The notes: a model not told the origin generated them from the sequence alone. A stretch of 39,756 nucleotides of DNA from Nocardioides mangrovi (GCF_020073815.1 NZ_JAIQZJ010000028.1:1-39756); one strand, 5' to 3'; positions 25,316-37,253 are shown, counted from the first letter of the stretch. Translations and numbers: made by a program.

Positions 25316-26268
25316 AGCGCCACCTGCTCAGCGCGGCCGACCTGAGCCGCGACGACGCCGAGCTGGTCCTCAGCACCGCCGCCGAGCTCCGCGAGCTCGC
25401 CGACCGGCCGATCAAGAAGCTGCCCGCCCTGCGCGGCCGCACCGTGGTCAACCTCTTCTTCGAGGACTCCACCCGCACCCGGATCTCCTTCGAGGCCGCG
25501 GCCAAGCGGCTCAGCGCCGACGTCATCAACTTCGCCGCGAAGGGCTCGAGCCTCTCCAAGGGTGAGAGCCTGAAGGACACCGCGCTCACGCTCGAGGCGA
25601 TGGGCGCCGACGCGGTCGTCGTCCGCCACGGCGCCAGCGGTGCCCCGCACCGGCTGGCCAACTCCGGGTGGGTCCGCTCGAGCGTGGTCAACGCCGGCGA
25701 CGGCACCCACGAGCACCCCACCCAGGCGCTGCTCGACGCCTTCACGATGTGGCGCCACCTCGGCGAGTCCAAGCCCGGTGGGCTCGAGGGCCGCAAGGTC
25801 GCGATCGTCGGCGACGTGCTGCACAGCCGGGTCGCGCGCTCCAACGCGCTGCTCCTGCAGACCCTCGGCGCCGACGTCACGCTGGTGGCGCCGCCGACGC
25901 TGCTGCCGGTGGGCGTGGAGACGTGGCCGGTCGAGGTCTCGTACGACCTCGACGCGGTGATCCCGAAGGCCGACGCCGTGATGATGCTGCGGGTCCAGGC
26001 CGAGCGGATGAACGGCGGGTTCTTCCCGACCGCCCGCGAGTACTCCCGCCGCTACGGCCTCGACGGGCGCCGGATGGCGACCCTCCAGGACCACACGATC
26101 GTCATGCACCCCGGGCCGATGGTCCGCGGCATGGAGATCACCGCGGACGTCGCCGACAGCGACCGGTCCGTGATCGTCGAGCAGGTCACCAACGGCGTCG
26201 CCGTCCGGATGGCCGTCCTGTACCTGCTGCTGGGCGGCTCCACGCCCGCCGTCGGAGGAGAAGAGTGA
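25312..26268 (+). CDS. pyrB: Aspartate carbamoyltransferase catalytic subunit
   Basis: Forms carbamoyl-aspartate from carbamoyl phosphate and aspartate. Length is 318 aa. The carbamoyl phosphate site STRT is at residues 53-56 in FFEDSTRTRISFE, and HPTQALLDAFT and the late MHPGPMVRG segment are present. No pyrI regulatory subunit follows. The GTG start overlaps the pyrR stop and is preceded by the Shine-Dalgarno-like GGAAGGAGGAG. The stop overlaps the pyrC GTG. Confidence 0.97.
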   Translation: MKRHLLSAADLSRDDAELVLSTAAELRELADRPIKKLPALRGRTVVNLFFEDSTRTRISFEAAAKRLSADVINFAAKGSSLSKGESLKDTALTLEAMGADAVVVRHGASGAPHRLANSGWVRSSVVNAGDGTHEHPTQALLDAFTMWRHLGESKPGGLEGRKVAIVGDVLHSRVARSNALLLQTLGADVTLVAPPTLLPVGVETWPVEVSYDLDAVIPKADAVMMLRVQAERMNGGFFPTAREYSRRYGLDGRRMATLQDHTIVMHPGPMVRGMEITADVADSDRSVIVEQVTNGVAVRMAVLYLLLGGSTPAVGGEE

Positions 26269-27569
26269 GCACCAGCTACCTGATCAAGAACGTCTCGGTC
26301 CTCGGCGGCGAGCCGACGGACCTGCTGCTCAAGGACGGCGTGATCGCCGACGGCGCGGACGCCTCCGCTGACGGCGCCGAGGTCATCGACGCGACGGGAC
26401 TGATCGCGCTCCCGGGCCTGGTCGACCTGCACACCCACCTGCGCGAGCCGGGCCGGGAGGACGCCGAGACCGTCGAGACCGGCACCCAGGCGGCGGCGAA
26501 GGGCGGCTACACCGCCGTCCACGCGATGGCCAACACCGAGCCCGTCGCCGACACCGCCGGCGTCGTCGAGCAGGTCTGGCGGCTGGGCCGCGAGGCCGGC
26601 TACTGCGACGTCTTCCCGGTCGGCGCGGTCACCGTCGGTCTGCAGGGGGAGCGGCTCGCCGAGCTCGGCGCGATGGCCGACTCCGCCGCCCGGGTCCGGG
26701 TCTTCTCCGACGACGGCAAGTGCGTGAGCGACGCGGTGCTGATGCGCCGCGCACTGGAGTACGTCAAGGCGTTCGACGGCGTCGTCGCCCAGCACGCCCA
26801 GGAGCCCCGGCTCACCGAGGGCGCGCAGATGAACGAGGGCGAGCTGTCGGGCCGCCTCGGCCTGGCAGGCTGGCCGGCGGTCGCCGAGGAGGCGATCATC
26901 GCCCGCGACGTGCTGCTCGCCGAGCACGTCGGCTCGCGCCTGCACGTCTGCCATGTCTCCACCGCCGGCTCCGTCGAGCTGATCCGCTGGGCCAAGGGCA
27001 AGGCCGCCAAGGACAAGACGTGGAGTGTCACCGCCGAGGCGTGCCCCCACCACCTGCTGCTGACCGACGAGCTGGCCGCGACGTACGACCCGATCTACAA
27101 GGTCAACCCGCCGCTGCGCTCGGCCGCCGACGTCGAGGCGCTCAAGGCCGGCCTGGCCGACGGCACCATCGACATCGTGGCCACCGACCACGCGCCGCAC
27201 CCGCACGAGGACAAGGACTGCGAGTGGGCGGCCGCCGCCTTCGGCATGCTCGGCCTCGAGACCGCGCTCTCGATCGTGCAGCAGACGATGGTCGACACCG
27301 GCCTGCTCGACTGGGCCGGCGTCGCCGAGCGGATGTCGGCCGCACCGGCCCGGATCGGCCGGGTCTCCGACCAGCACGGTCGCCCGGTCGCGGTCGGCGA
27401 GCCCGCCAACGTCGTCCTCTACGACCCCGCGGCCACGCGGGTCGTCGACCCCGCCGAGTCCGCCAGCCTCAGCCGCAACACGCCCTACCGGGGCATGGAG
27501 CTGCCGGGCCGGGTGGTCGCGACGTTCCTCCGCGGCACCGCCACCGTGCTCGACGGGAAGCTCCAGTGA
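26265..27569 (+). CDS. pyrC: Dihydroorotase
   Basis: Zinc amidohydrolase that cyclises carbamoyl-aspartate. Length is 434 aa from GTG 26265, which overlaps the pyrB stop (GTGA) and is preceded by GGAGGAGAAG. The metal-binding HxH is H56/H58 in GLVDLHTHLREPG. Downstream are the histidine of HVCHVSTAGS, the EACPHHLLL segment and the ATDHAPHP motif with the active Asp. This is the class I type. In Streptomyces an extra gene often sits between pyrC and carA; here the two overlap directly. Confidence 0.96.
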   Translation: MSTSYLIKNVSVLGGEPTDLLLKDGVIADGADASADGAEVIDATGLIALPGLVDLHTHLREPGREDAETVETGTQAAAKGGYTAVHAMANTEPVADTAGVVEQVWRLGREAGYCDVFPVGAVTVGLQGERLAELGAMADSAARVRVFSDDGKCVSDAVLMRRALEYVKAFDGVVAQHAQEPRLTEGAQMNEGELSGRLGLAGWPAVAEEAIIARDVLLAEHVGSRLHVCHVSTAGSVELIRWAKGKAAKDKTWSVTAEACPHHLLLTDELAATYDPIYKVNPPLRSAADVEALKAGLADGTIDIVATDHAPHPHEDKDCEWAAAAFGMLGLETALSIVQQTMVDTGLLDWAGVAERMSAAPARIGRVSDQHGRPVAVGEPANVVLYDPAATRVVDPAESASLSRNTPYRGMELPGRVVATFLRGTATVLDGKLQ

Positions 27570-28692
27570 GCGCCGCGACGCCGGCCCTCCTCGTCCTCGA
27601 GGACGGCCGCACCTTCCGCGGTGAGGCCTACGGCGCCGAGGGCGAGACCTTCGGCGAGGCGGTCTTCAACACCGGCATGACCGGCTACCAGGAGACGCTC
27701 ACCGACCCGTCGTACCACCGGCAGGTCGTGGTGATGACCGCGCCGCACATCGGCAACACCGGCATCAACGACGAGGACCCGGAGAGCCGCCGCATCTGGG
27801 TCGCCGGGTACGTCGTCCGCGACCCCGCGCGCCGCTCGTCGAGCTGGCGCGCGACCCGCACCCTCGACGACGAGCTGCGCGAGCAGGGCGTGGTCGGCAT
27901 CTCCGGCATCGACACCCGCGCGCTGACCCGCCACCTGCGCGAGCGCGGCGCCATGCGGGTCGGCATCTCCTCGACCGAGACCGACCCGGCCGCGCTGCTC
28001 GCCCGCGTGCAGCAGTCCGGCGAGATGGCCGGCGCCGAGCTCGCCTCCGAGGTCTCCACCCAGGAGACCTACGTGGTCCCGGCCATCGGCGAGAAGAAGT
28101 TCACCGTGGCCGCTCTGGACCTGGGCATCAAGTCGATGACCCCGCACCGGATGGCCGAGCGCGGCATCGAGGTGCACGTGCTGCCGGCGACGGCGAGCCT
28201 GGAGGAGATCCGGGCCGTCTCGCCCGACGGCCTCTTCTACTCCAACGGCCCCGGCGACCCGGCCGCGACCACCCACCAGATCGACGTGCTCCAGGGCGCG
28301 CTGGCTGCGGGCCTGCCCTACTTCGGGATCTGCTTCGGCAACCAGCTCTTCGGCCGTGCGCTCGGCTTCGGCACCTTCAAGCTGAAGTACGGCCACCGCG
28401 GTATCAACCAGCCGGTGATGGACCGCACCACCGGCAAGGTCGAGGTCACCGCCCACAACCACGGCTTCGCCGTCGACGCGCCGCTCGACACCGAGACGCA
28501 GACGCCGTACGGCGTCGCGAGCGTGAGCCACGTCTGCCTCAACGACGACGTGGTCGAGGGCCTGGAGCTCCGCGACGCGAGCGGGAGCCTGAAGGGCTTC
28601 TCCGTCCAGTACCACCCCGAGGCCGCCGCCGGCCCCCACGACGCGGCGTACCTCTTCGACCGGTTCGTGAGCCTGATGGAGGGCACCGTCTG

Positions 28693-28693
<1 letters not shown>
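27566..28693 (+). CDS. carA: Carbamoyl-phosphate synthase small subunit (glutaminase)
   Basis: Supplies ammonia from glutamine to CarB. Length is 375 aa from GTG 27566, overlapping the pyrC stop. The N-terminal CPSase_sm domain begins LEDGRTFRGEAYG. The glutaminase triad is C256 (GICFGNQ), H350 and E352 (QYHPEA). The FGNQ after the nucleophile, where E. coli has LGHQ, is as I recall for actinobacteria. The stop overlaps the carB ATG by one base (TGATG). Confidence 0.97.
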
Positions 28694-31985
<3,292 letters not shown>

Positions 31986-31989
<4 letters not shown>

Positions 31990-33041
31990 CGGCGTACGGC
32001 GCGCTCTTCGACCACGTCCTCACCCGCACGGACCCCGAGCGGGCGCACCACACGGCCTTCCGGGCGATCCGGGCGGCGCGGCCGGTGACCGGGCTGCGAC
32101 GCACCCCGGGAGAGCCCGTCCACGCGATGGGCCTCACCTTCCCCAACGTGCTCGGCCTCGCCGCCGGCTTCGACAAGAACGCCGTCGGCATCGACGGGCT
32201 GGCCGCGCTCGGCTTCGGCCACGTCGAGGTCGGCACGGTGACCGGGGAGGCCCAGCCCGGCAACCCCCAGCCCCGCCTCTTCCGGCTCACCGAGGACCGC
32301 GCGATCGTCAACCGGATGGGCTTCAACAACGACGGAGCCGACGTGGTCGCCGCACGGTTGCGGCGGCGTTCACTGGCACTGGCACGTGGGGAACGAGGCG
32401 ACCGCAACCACCATCGGCAACCCCGCGCGCTACTTGGTGTGAATATCGGCAAGAGCAAGGTCGTCCCCGAGGACGAGGCGGGCCGCGACTACGAGAAGTC
32501 CGCGCGACTGCTGGCGCCGTACGCCGACTACCTGGTCGTCAACGTCAGCTCGCCCAACACGCCGGGCCTGCGCAACCTCCAGGCCGTCGAGAAGCTCGAG
32601 CCGATCCTGACGTCGGTGCAGGCCATCGCCGCCCTGGACGACCGGCGCGTGCCACTGCTGGTGAAGATCGCACCCGACCTCTCCGACGAGGACGTCCTCG
32701 CCGTCGCCGACCTGGCGCTGGCGATCGGCCTCGACGGCATCATCGCCACCAACACGACCATCTCCCGCGAGGGCCTGCGCATGCCCGCCACGAAGGTCGA
32801 GGAGATCGGTGCGGGTGGGCTGTCGGGTCGGCCGCTCACGCAGCGGTCCTGCGACGTGCTCCGTCTGCTGCGCGGCCGCGTCGGCCCCGACCTCACCCTG
32901 ATCGGCGTCGGCGGCATCACCACCGTGGCGGACGCCGAGGCCCGCCTGGCCGCGGGTGCCACGCTGCTGCAGGGCTACACCGCGTTCGTCTACGAGGGTC
33001 CGCTCTGGCCCCGCCGGATCGTCAAGGGAGTCCAGCCATGA
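31986..33041 (+). CDS. pyrD: Quinone-dependent dihydroorotate dehydrogenase (class 2)
   Basis: FMN enzyme that oxidises dihydroorotate to orotate using membrane quinones. Length is 351 aa from GTG 31986, overlapping the carB stop. The class 2 motifs are GLAAGFDKNAVGIDGLAALG (about 57-76), the N-terminal helical extension for membrane contact, VNVSSPNTPGLR with the catalytic Ser near 188-189, and IGVGGI near the end. A segment at about residues 124-151 is longer than expected and is written with many codons rare in this genome, discussed as a finding. The reading frame is intact. Confidence 0.95.
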
Positions 33042-33853
33042 CCGGGACCTTCGGAGCACGCCTCCACGCCGCGATCGCCGACCGCGGGCCGCTGTGCGTC
33101 GGCATCGACCCGCACGTCGGCCTGCTCCAGGACGCCGGCCTCGGCGACGACGTGGCCGGCCTCGAGACCTTCGCCCTGGGGGCGGTCGAGGCGGTCGCGC
33201 CGTACACCTCGGTCATCAAGCCCCAGTCGGCGTTCTACGAGCGCTTCGGCAGCCGCGGCATCGCCGTCCTGGAGCGGGTGATCGCCGAGTCCCGGGCCGC
33301 CGGGGCGCTCGTCCTCCTCGACGTCAAGCGCGGCGACATCGGCTCCACCAGCCAGGCGTACGCCGACGCCTACCTCGACCCCACCTCGCCGCTGGCCAGC
33401 GACGCGATCACGGTGAGCCCGTTCCTCGGCTTCGGCTCGCTCGACCCGGTCTTCGACGCGGCCCGGCGCCACGACGCCGGCGCGTTCGTCCTCGCGCTCA
33501 CCTCCAACAAGGAGGGCCCGGAGGTCCAGCACGCCCGCGTGGACGACGGGGGTACCGTCGCCGGCCTGATGCTCGACCACCTCCGCCGCCTCAACGCCGA
33601 CGCCGAGCCCCTGGGGTCCTTCGGCGCGGTCGTCGGCGCCACGATCGGGTCCACCGACGAGGACCTCGCCTTCAACGGCCCGCTCCTGGCGCCCGGCTTC
33701 GGCGCCCAGGGCGGCACCGTCGACGACGTACGCCGCCTCTTCGGCAGCGCCGCGGCGGTGCTCCCCAGCTCCTCGCGCGAGGTGCTCCGGCTGCCGACCG
33801 CCGAGGCGATGCGCGACTTCGTGCTGCGCACCAACGACGAGCTGCGCGCGTGA
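33038..33853 (+). CDS. pyrF: Orotidine 5'-phosphate decarboxylase
   Basis: Converts OMP to UMP. Length is 271 aa, the longer type 2 (mycobacterial) form. The catalytic D95-x-K97-x-x-D100 array lies in LLDVKRGDIGST. Further segments are GIDPHVGLL and PGFGAQGG near the phosphate site. ATG 33038 overlaps the pyrD stop (ATGA) and its own stop overlaps the lipoprotein GTG. pyrE is not in this operon. Confidence 0.96.
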   Translation: MTGTFGARLHAAIADRGPLCVGIDPHVGLLQDAGLGDDVAGLETFALGAVEAVAPYTSVIKPQSAFYERFGSRGIAVLERVIAESRAAGALVLLDVKRGDIGSTSQAYADAYLDPTSPLASDAITVSPFLGFGSLDPVFDAARRHDAGAFVLALTSNKEGPEVQHARVDDGGTVAGLMLDHLRRLNADAEPLGSFGAVVGATIGSTDEDLAFNGPLLAPGFGAQGGTVDDVRRLFGSAAAVLPSSSREVLRLPTAEAMRDFVLRTNDELRA

Positions 33854-34284
33854 GGAGGCTCGGCGTCGTCGCCCTCCTGCTGCCGATCGTGCTGACCGGC
33901 TGCGGCAACGACACCGACTCCTACTGCGACGCCGTGAAGGACCACCAGACCGAGCTGGGCGACATCGCCGGGAGCGGCGACGCCGACGCGCTGCTCCAGG
34001 CGCTCGACATCCTCGAGGACCTCCGCAGCAAGGCCCCGGCCGACATCAGCGACGACTGGCAGCAGGTGGTCACCCGCATCGAGGCGCTGCGCGACGCCCT
34101 CGACGACGCCGGGGTCGACCCTGCGACGTACGACCGCGACAAGCCGCCGTCCGGGCTCAGCGAGCAGCAGAGGGCGGCCATCGACGGCGCCGCCAAGGAC
34201 CTCGGCAGCGGGACCACCCTCGCCGCGCTCCAGGACCTCGACCAGCAGGCCCGCGACGTCTGCAAGACGCCGCTGACCCCCTGA
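33850..34284 (+). CDS. Small lipoprotein at the end of the pyr operon
   Basis: 144 aa from GTG 33850, which forms a GTGA overlap with the pyrF stop, the same coupling seen between the other pyr genes. The N-terminus is a lipoprotein signal: basic RR, hydrophobic stretch, and the lipobox LTGC with C18 as the lipidated residue. The mature protein is a charged helical domain with two cysteines (SYC near residue 25 and DVC near the end) that could form a disulfide. A similar domain shape (CDAVKDHQ..., DDWQQV, paired Cys) recurs in other actinobacterial lipoproteins of unknown function. Its role is unknown; expression would follow the pyrimidine genes. Confidence 0.78.
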   Translation: MRRLGVVALLLPIVLTGCGNDTDSYCDAVKDHQTELGDIAGSGDADALLQALDILEDLRSKAPADISDDWQQVVTRIEALRDALDDAGVDPATYDRDKPPSGLSEQQRAAIDGAAKDLGSGTTLAALQDLDQQARDVCKTPLTP

Positions 34285-34303
34285 CCCGGGAGCGCCCGGT
34301 CAG
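34281..34303. terminator. Bidirectional hairpin terminator between convergent genes
   Basis: CTGACC-c-GGG (34281-34290) pairs with CCCGGTCAG (34295-34303), a 9-bp stem with one bulged C and an AGCG loop. It overlaps the stop codons of both the lipoprotein gene (+) and the metalloprotease gene (-), so a single element ends both. Confidence 0.65.
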
Positions 34304-35781
34304 GGCGCGAGCGTGACCCGTCGCTGGGCCTCCACCCGGTCGCCGCTGAGCCGGAAGGCGGTGACGCTGAGCGCCACGGACCGACCGGACATCCGCGACG
34401 GGCAGGTCAGGTCGAGCGAGTGCCCGCGCCGCTTCTTGTGGCAGCCCTCGCCGCCCGTCCAGCGCCACAGCACGTCCTCGTAGCCCCCGCCGACGGCGGT
34501 GACGGTGAAGGTGCGCCCGGCCCGCGGCCGCCCCGAGAGCGTGAAGCGGACCGGCGCGGTGCGCACCTCCGTCGTTCCCGCCACGTAGGCGACCCGCCCG
34601 TCGGCCCCGAGGGCCTGGACGGTGATTGAGGCGGTGGTGCCGACCGCCTGCAGGCAGACGTACGACGCGCTCGCGGCGCGCGGCGACGCGGCCGAGGAGG
34701 AGACGAGGCGGCACGACCCGGCCGCGTCGGGGAAGCGCCAGCCGACCACCGGCTCGTCGGCGGTCGCGCGCACGGTGACGGCCTGCCCCTTCCAGGCGGA
34801 GGTGCGGGCCGCGGCGGGGGCGGCCTTCGCCGTCACCTGGACCGCCGGCGGGGCCGGCAGCGGCGGCACGGTGTCGAGGAAGGGCGACCGGGCGATGTTG
34901 CGGTTCGAGTCGAGGTAGGAGCCCGGCGCCGGGTCGGTGGAGAAGTAGTCGTCGTTGCCGCAGTCGAACCAGTTGCGCTGCCAGGAGGGGCAGTCGTGGC
35001 TGACCGGGTCGGTCGACGCCTGCTCGCCGTTGCACATGAGGTCGGCCGCCTGGTTGCAGTGGCCCCAGCCCGAGGCGTGCGGTGCGTCGCCGGCGACGGC
35101 ACCGAGGGCGTGCCCGAGCTCGTGCGCCGCGATCGCGGTCGTCGAGACCGGCCAGCAGGGCGCGTCGATCCGGGAGATCGACCCCGACACGTTGCCGTCC
35201 GAGAGCCCGCAGTTCCGCCTCGACTCGGTGAAGACCAGGTACTTCCGGTCACTCCGGTCGTAGCCGAGCGTGCGCAGCTCGGTGTCCATGACGTCCCAGC
35301 CGTCCGCGATCGCGGCGGGCGAGACGACGACGTCCGTGACGGTCGGCACGCAGCGCGCGCCGTACAGCCACCGGACCCGCAGCCCGCCCCCGGTCTTGGC
35401 CGCCGAGGCCGCGAAGACGTCGTCGACGGTGCTGACCTCCTCGAGGATCTGGGCGCGCTTCGTGGCCGACAGCGCGGGCATCTTCGACGAGCGCACGTAG
35501 AGGACCTGCACCCGGTCGCCGTCGGTGCCGGTGCCGGTGCAGGAGGGAGCCACGTGCGCGGTCAGCCCGGCGACCCGCTGGGCCGGCACCCGGCGCATCA
35601 GCAGTCGGTGCGGCACGACCCGCTGCGGGAGCACCGCCCCCGCCATCGGAGTGCCGGCGGACGGTACGACGGCGCTGGGGTCGCTGGTGACCGCGGTGAG
35701 GGCCTGGGTGGCGGATGGGAGCGACATCCCGCCGACCAGGGCGCCCACCAGGGCGGCGGCGGCACCTACCGTGCGCAGCAT
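34300..35781 (-). CDS. Secreted zinc metalloprotease with C-terminal Ig-like region
   Basis: 493 aa from ATG 35781, which has a GGAG Shine-Dalgarno and opens with a Sec signal peptide (hydrophobic residues 5-17, AxA-type site near 22-26). A longer in-frame GTG start at 35832 is possible. The propeptide-like region is followed by the catalytic domain with H220-E221-xx-H224 (HELGHALGAV), later histidines H235/H241, and the Met-turn-like DLMC (M249), a metzincin-like HExxHxxG layout. Several cysteine pairs suggest disulfides. Residues about 340-493 look like two Ig-like beta domains with their own cysteines. The gene is the only minus-strand gene here and interrupts the usual pyrF-mihF junction. 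Substrate unknown. Confidence 0.83.
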   Translation of the reverse strand: MLRTVGAAAALVGALVGGMSLPSATQALTAVTSDPSAVVPSAGTPMAGAVLPQRVVPHRLLMRRVPAQRVAGLTAHVAPSCTGTGTDGDRVQVLYVRSSKMPALSATKRAQILEEVSTVDDVFAASAAKTGGGLRVRWLYGARCVPTVTDVVVSPAAIADGWDVMDTELRTLGYDRSDRKYLVFTESRRNCGLSDGNVSGSISRIDAPCWPVSTTAIAAHELGHALGAVAGDAPHASGWGHCNQAADLMCNGEQASTDPVSHDCPSWQRNWFDCGNDDYFSTDPAPGSYLDSNRNIARSPFLDTVPPLPAPPAVQVTAKAAPAAARTSAWKGQAVTVRATADEPVVGWRFPDAAGSCRLVSSSAASPRAASASYVCLQAVGTTASITVQALGADGRVAYVAGTTEVRTAPVRFTLSGRPRAGRTFTVTAVGGGYEDVLWRWTGGEGCHKKRRGHSLDLTCPSRMSGRSVALSVTAFRLSGDRVEAQRRVTLAP

Positions 35782-35790
35782 GGGATGGCT

Positions 35791-35850
35791 CCAATCCGTT
35801 GGCGGTCGGTCCAGGTCGGATTCCTGGACCACGCGCCAATCCGTTGGCGC
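35791..35850. promoter_or_regulatory. Repeated palindromes in the protease-mihF intergenic region
   Basis: CCAATCCGTTGG occurs twice, at 35791-35802 and 35836-35847 (45 bp apart). The second copy sits in a larger palindrome, GCGCCAA/TTGGCGC with a TCCG loop (35833-35850). Between them, GGTCCAGG (35808-35815) and CCTGGACC (35823-35830) form another 8-bp inverted repeat. A further pair, CCGCCGA/TCGGCGG, lies at 35871-35895. The cluster sits immediately upstream of the protease start and may hold operator sites. Confidence 0.6.
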
Positions 35851-35938
35851 GCCGTTGACGTCCCCATCGGCCGCCGACGGCCGAACCTTCGGCGGATGGC
35901 CGACCGGGGTGCGATTGCTGGCCCGGCGGGCTACTGAC

Positions 35939-35944
35939 TAGATT
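35939..35944 (+). promoter_or_regulatory. Putative -10 box TAGATT for mihF
   Basis: TAGATT fits TANNNT. Transcription would begin near 35951, giving a leader of about 37 nt with Shine-Dalgarno GAAGGA before the GTG at 35988. TTGCTG at 35914-35919 could be a -35, but the spacer is 19 nt. Confidence 0.55.
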
Positions 35945-35987
35945 GACCCGACATCTGTTCCTCCCTCGATCCGAAGGACCCGTTCAC

Positions 35988-36308
35988 GTGGCCCTGCCCC
36001 CGCTCACTCCCGAACAGCGCCAGGCGGCGCTCGACAAGGCCGCCGCCTCCCGACGGGAGCGGGCCGAGGTGAAGAACCGCCTCAAGAACTCCGGCGCCTC
36101 GATCTCCGAGGTCATCGAGGAGGGCCAGCGCAACGAGGTGATCGGCAAGATGCGGGTCGTCGACCTCCTCCAGTCGATGCCCGGCCTGGGCAAGGTCCGT
36201 GCCCGTCAGGTGATGGAGCGCCTCGGCATCGCCGAGAGCCGTCGGGTCCGGGGCCTGGGTGCCAAGCAGGTCGCGGCCCTCGAGAAGGAGTTCGCCGGGC
36301 GTGACTGA
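35988..36308 (+). CDS. mihF: Actinobacterial integration host factor (mIHF/sIHF)
   Basis: 106 aa nucleoid-associated DNA-binding protein with a helix-two-turn-helix fold, known from Mycobacterium and Streptomyces. The start GTG 35988 (VALPPLTPEQRQAALDKAA) matches the mIHF N-terminus and has GAAGGA 8 nt upstream; an in-frame ATG at 35943 lies before the likely transcription start region and was rejected. The C-terminal part MPGLGKVRARQVMERLGIAE with RRVRGLG is the DNA-binding signature. It overlaps gmk, an order shared with Streptomyces. Confidence 0.95.
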   Translation: MALPPLTPEQRQAALDKAAASRRERAEVKNRLKNSGASISEVIEEGQRNEVIGKMRVVDLLQSMPGLGKVRARQVMERLGIAESRRVRGLGAKQVAALEKEFAGRD

Positions 36309-36879
36309 CGCGCCCCACCACCCCTCACGTCTCGTCGTCCTCGCGGGGCCGACCGCGGTCGGCAAGGGCACCGTCGCCGCCGACGTACGCCGGCACCACC
36401 CGGAGGTCTGGATCTCCGTCTCGGCAACCACCCGCGCCCCCCGGCCGGGCGAGGTCGACGGCGTGCACTACTGGTTCGTCTCCGACGCCGAGTTCGACGC
36501 GATGGTCGAGCGCGAGGAGCTGCTGGAGTGGGCCGTGGTCCACAAGGCCGCCCGCTACGGCACCCCGCGCCGCCCGGTCGAGGCCACCCTCGCCGAGGGC
36601 CGGCCCGCGATGCTCGAGATCGACCTCCAGGGCGCCCGGCAGGTCCGGGAGACCATGCCCGGCGCGCTCTTCGTCTTCCTCAAGCCCCCGTCGTGGGACG
36701 AGCTGGTCCGCCGGCTCGTCGGCCGCGGCACCGAGACCGCCGAGGAGCGCGAGCGGCGCCTCGAGACCGCCCGGGGGGAGCTGGCCGCGGAGGAGGAGTT
36801 CGACGTGACGATCGTCAACCACGAAGTTCACGCTGCCGCGGAGGAGTTGGTAACCTTGATGACGCGCGGTCCGCAGTGA
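36301..36879 (+). CDS. gmk: Guanylate kinase
   Basis: Phosphorylates GMP to GDP. Length is 192 aa from GTG 36301, which overlaps the mihF stop region by 8 nt and has AAGGAG upstream at 36285-36290. Walker A GPTAVGKGT is at 16-24. The GMP-binding segment SATTRAPRPGEVDGVHYWFV and the lid region GRGTETAEERERRLETA follow. A longer in-frame start lies inside mihF and was rejected. The last codons (gaa gtt cac gct ... ttg gta acc ttg) are less GC-rich than the rest, possibly because of regulatory sequence for rpoZ. Confidence 0.95.
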   Translation: MTDAPHHPSRLVVLAGPTAVGKGTVAADVRRHHPEVWISVSATTRAPRPGEVDGVHYWFVSDAEFDAMVEREELLEWAVVHKAARYGTPRRPVEATLAEGRPAMLEIDLQGARQVRETMPGALFVFLKPPSWDELVRRLVGRGTETAEERERRLETARGELAAEEEFDVTIVNHEVHAAAEELVTLMTRGPQ

Positions 36880-36896
36880 CCGCTGCTCCCATCTCC

Positions 36897-36902
36897 TAGT
36901 AC
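36897..36902 (+). promoter_or_regulatory. Weak -10-like element before rpoZ
   Basis: TAGTAC(T) lies 17 nt before the rpoZ GTG, with a GCGAGG Shine-Dalgarno-like sequence in between. It is a possible internal promoter between gmk and rpoZ, but the match is partial. Confidence 0.3.
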
Positions 36903-36919
36903 TCCAGCGAGGCTTCCGC

Positions 36920-37249
36920 GTGTCTGCCCCCAACATCGCCGCCGAGGGCGTGACCAACCCCCCGATCGACGACCTGCTCCAGAAGACCGACAGCAAGTAC
37001 AAGCTGGTCCTCTACAGCGCCAAGCGGGCCCGCCAGATCAACGCCTACTACTCCCAGCTGGGCGAGGGCCTGCTCGAGTACGTCGGCCCGCTCGTCGACA
37101 CCCACGTCCAGGAGAAGCCCCTCTCGATCGCGCTCCGCGAGATCAACGACGACCTCCTGACCTGCGAGGACGTCGACCCGGCCGAGCTCGCCGCCGAGGA
37201 GGCCGCTCGGGCCGCCGCCGCGGCGGAGGGCACCTACGGCGCGGAGTGA
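36920..37249 (+). CDS. rpoZ: RNA polymerase omega subunit
   Basis: 109 aa. Omega helps beta-prime fold and binds the core enzyme. The protein begins MSAPNIAAEGVTNPPIDDLL, typical of the actinobacterial omega, with YSAKRARQINAYY and KPLSIALREI in the conserved core and an Ala/Glu-rich tail. The gmk-rpoZ-coaBC-metK order is well conserved. The GTG start follows a GCGAGG-like site. Confidence 0.95.
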   Translation: MSAPNIAAEGVTNPPIDDLLQKTDSKYKLVLYSAKRARQINAYYSQLGEGLLEYVGPLVDTHVQEKPLSIALREINDDLLTCEDVDPAELAAEEAARAAAAAEGTYGAE

Positions 37250-37253
37250 CGCG

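Noticed and set aside
34996..35937. 313-residue + strand open frame opposite the metalloprotease
   Set aside because: The minus strand has the signal peptide, HExxH motif and cysteine pattern; the + frame is arginine/glycine-rich shadow sequence.
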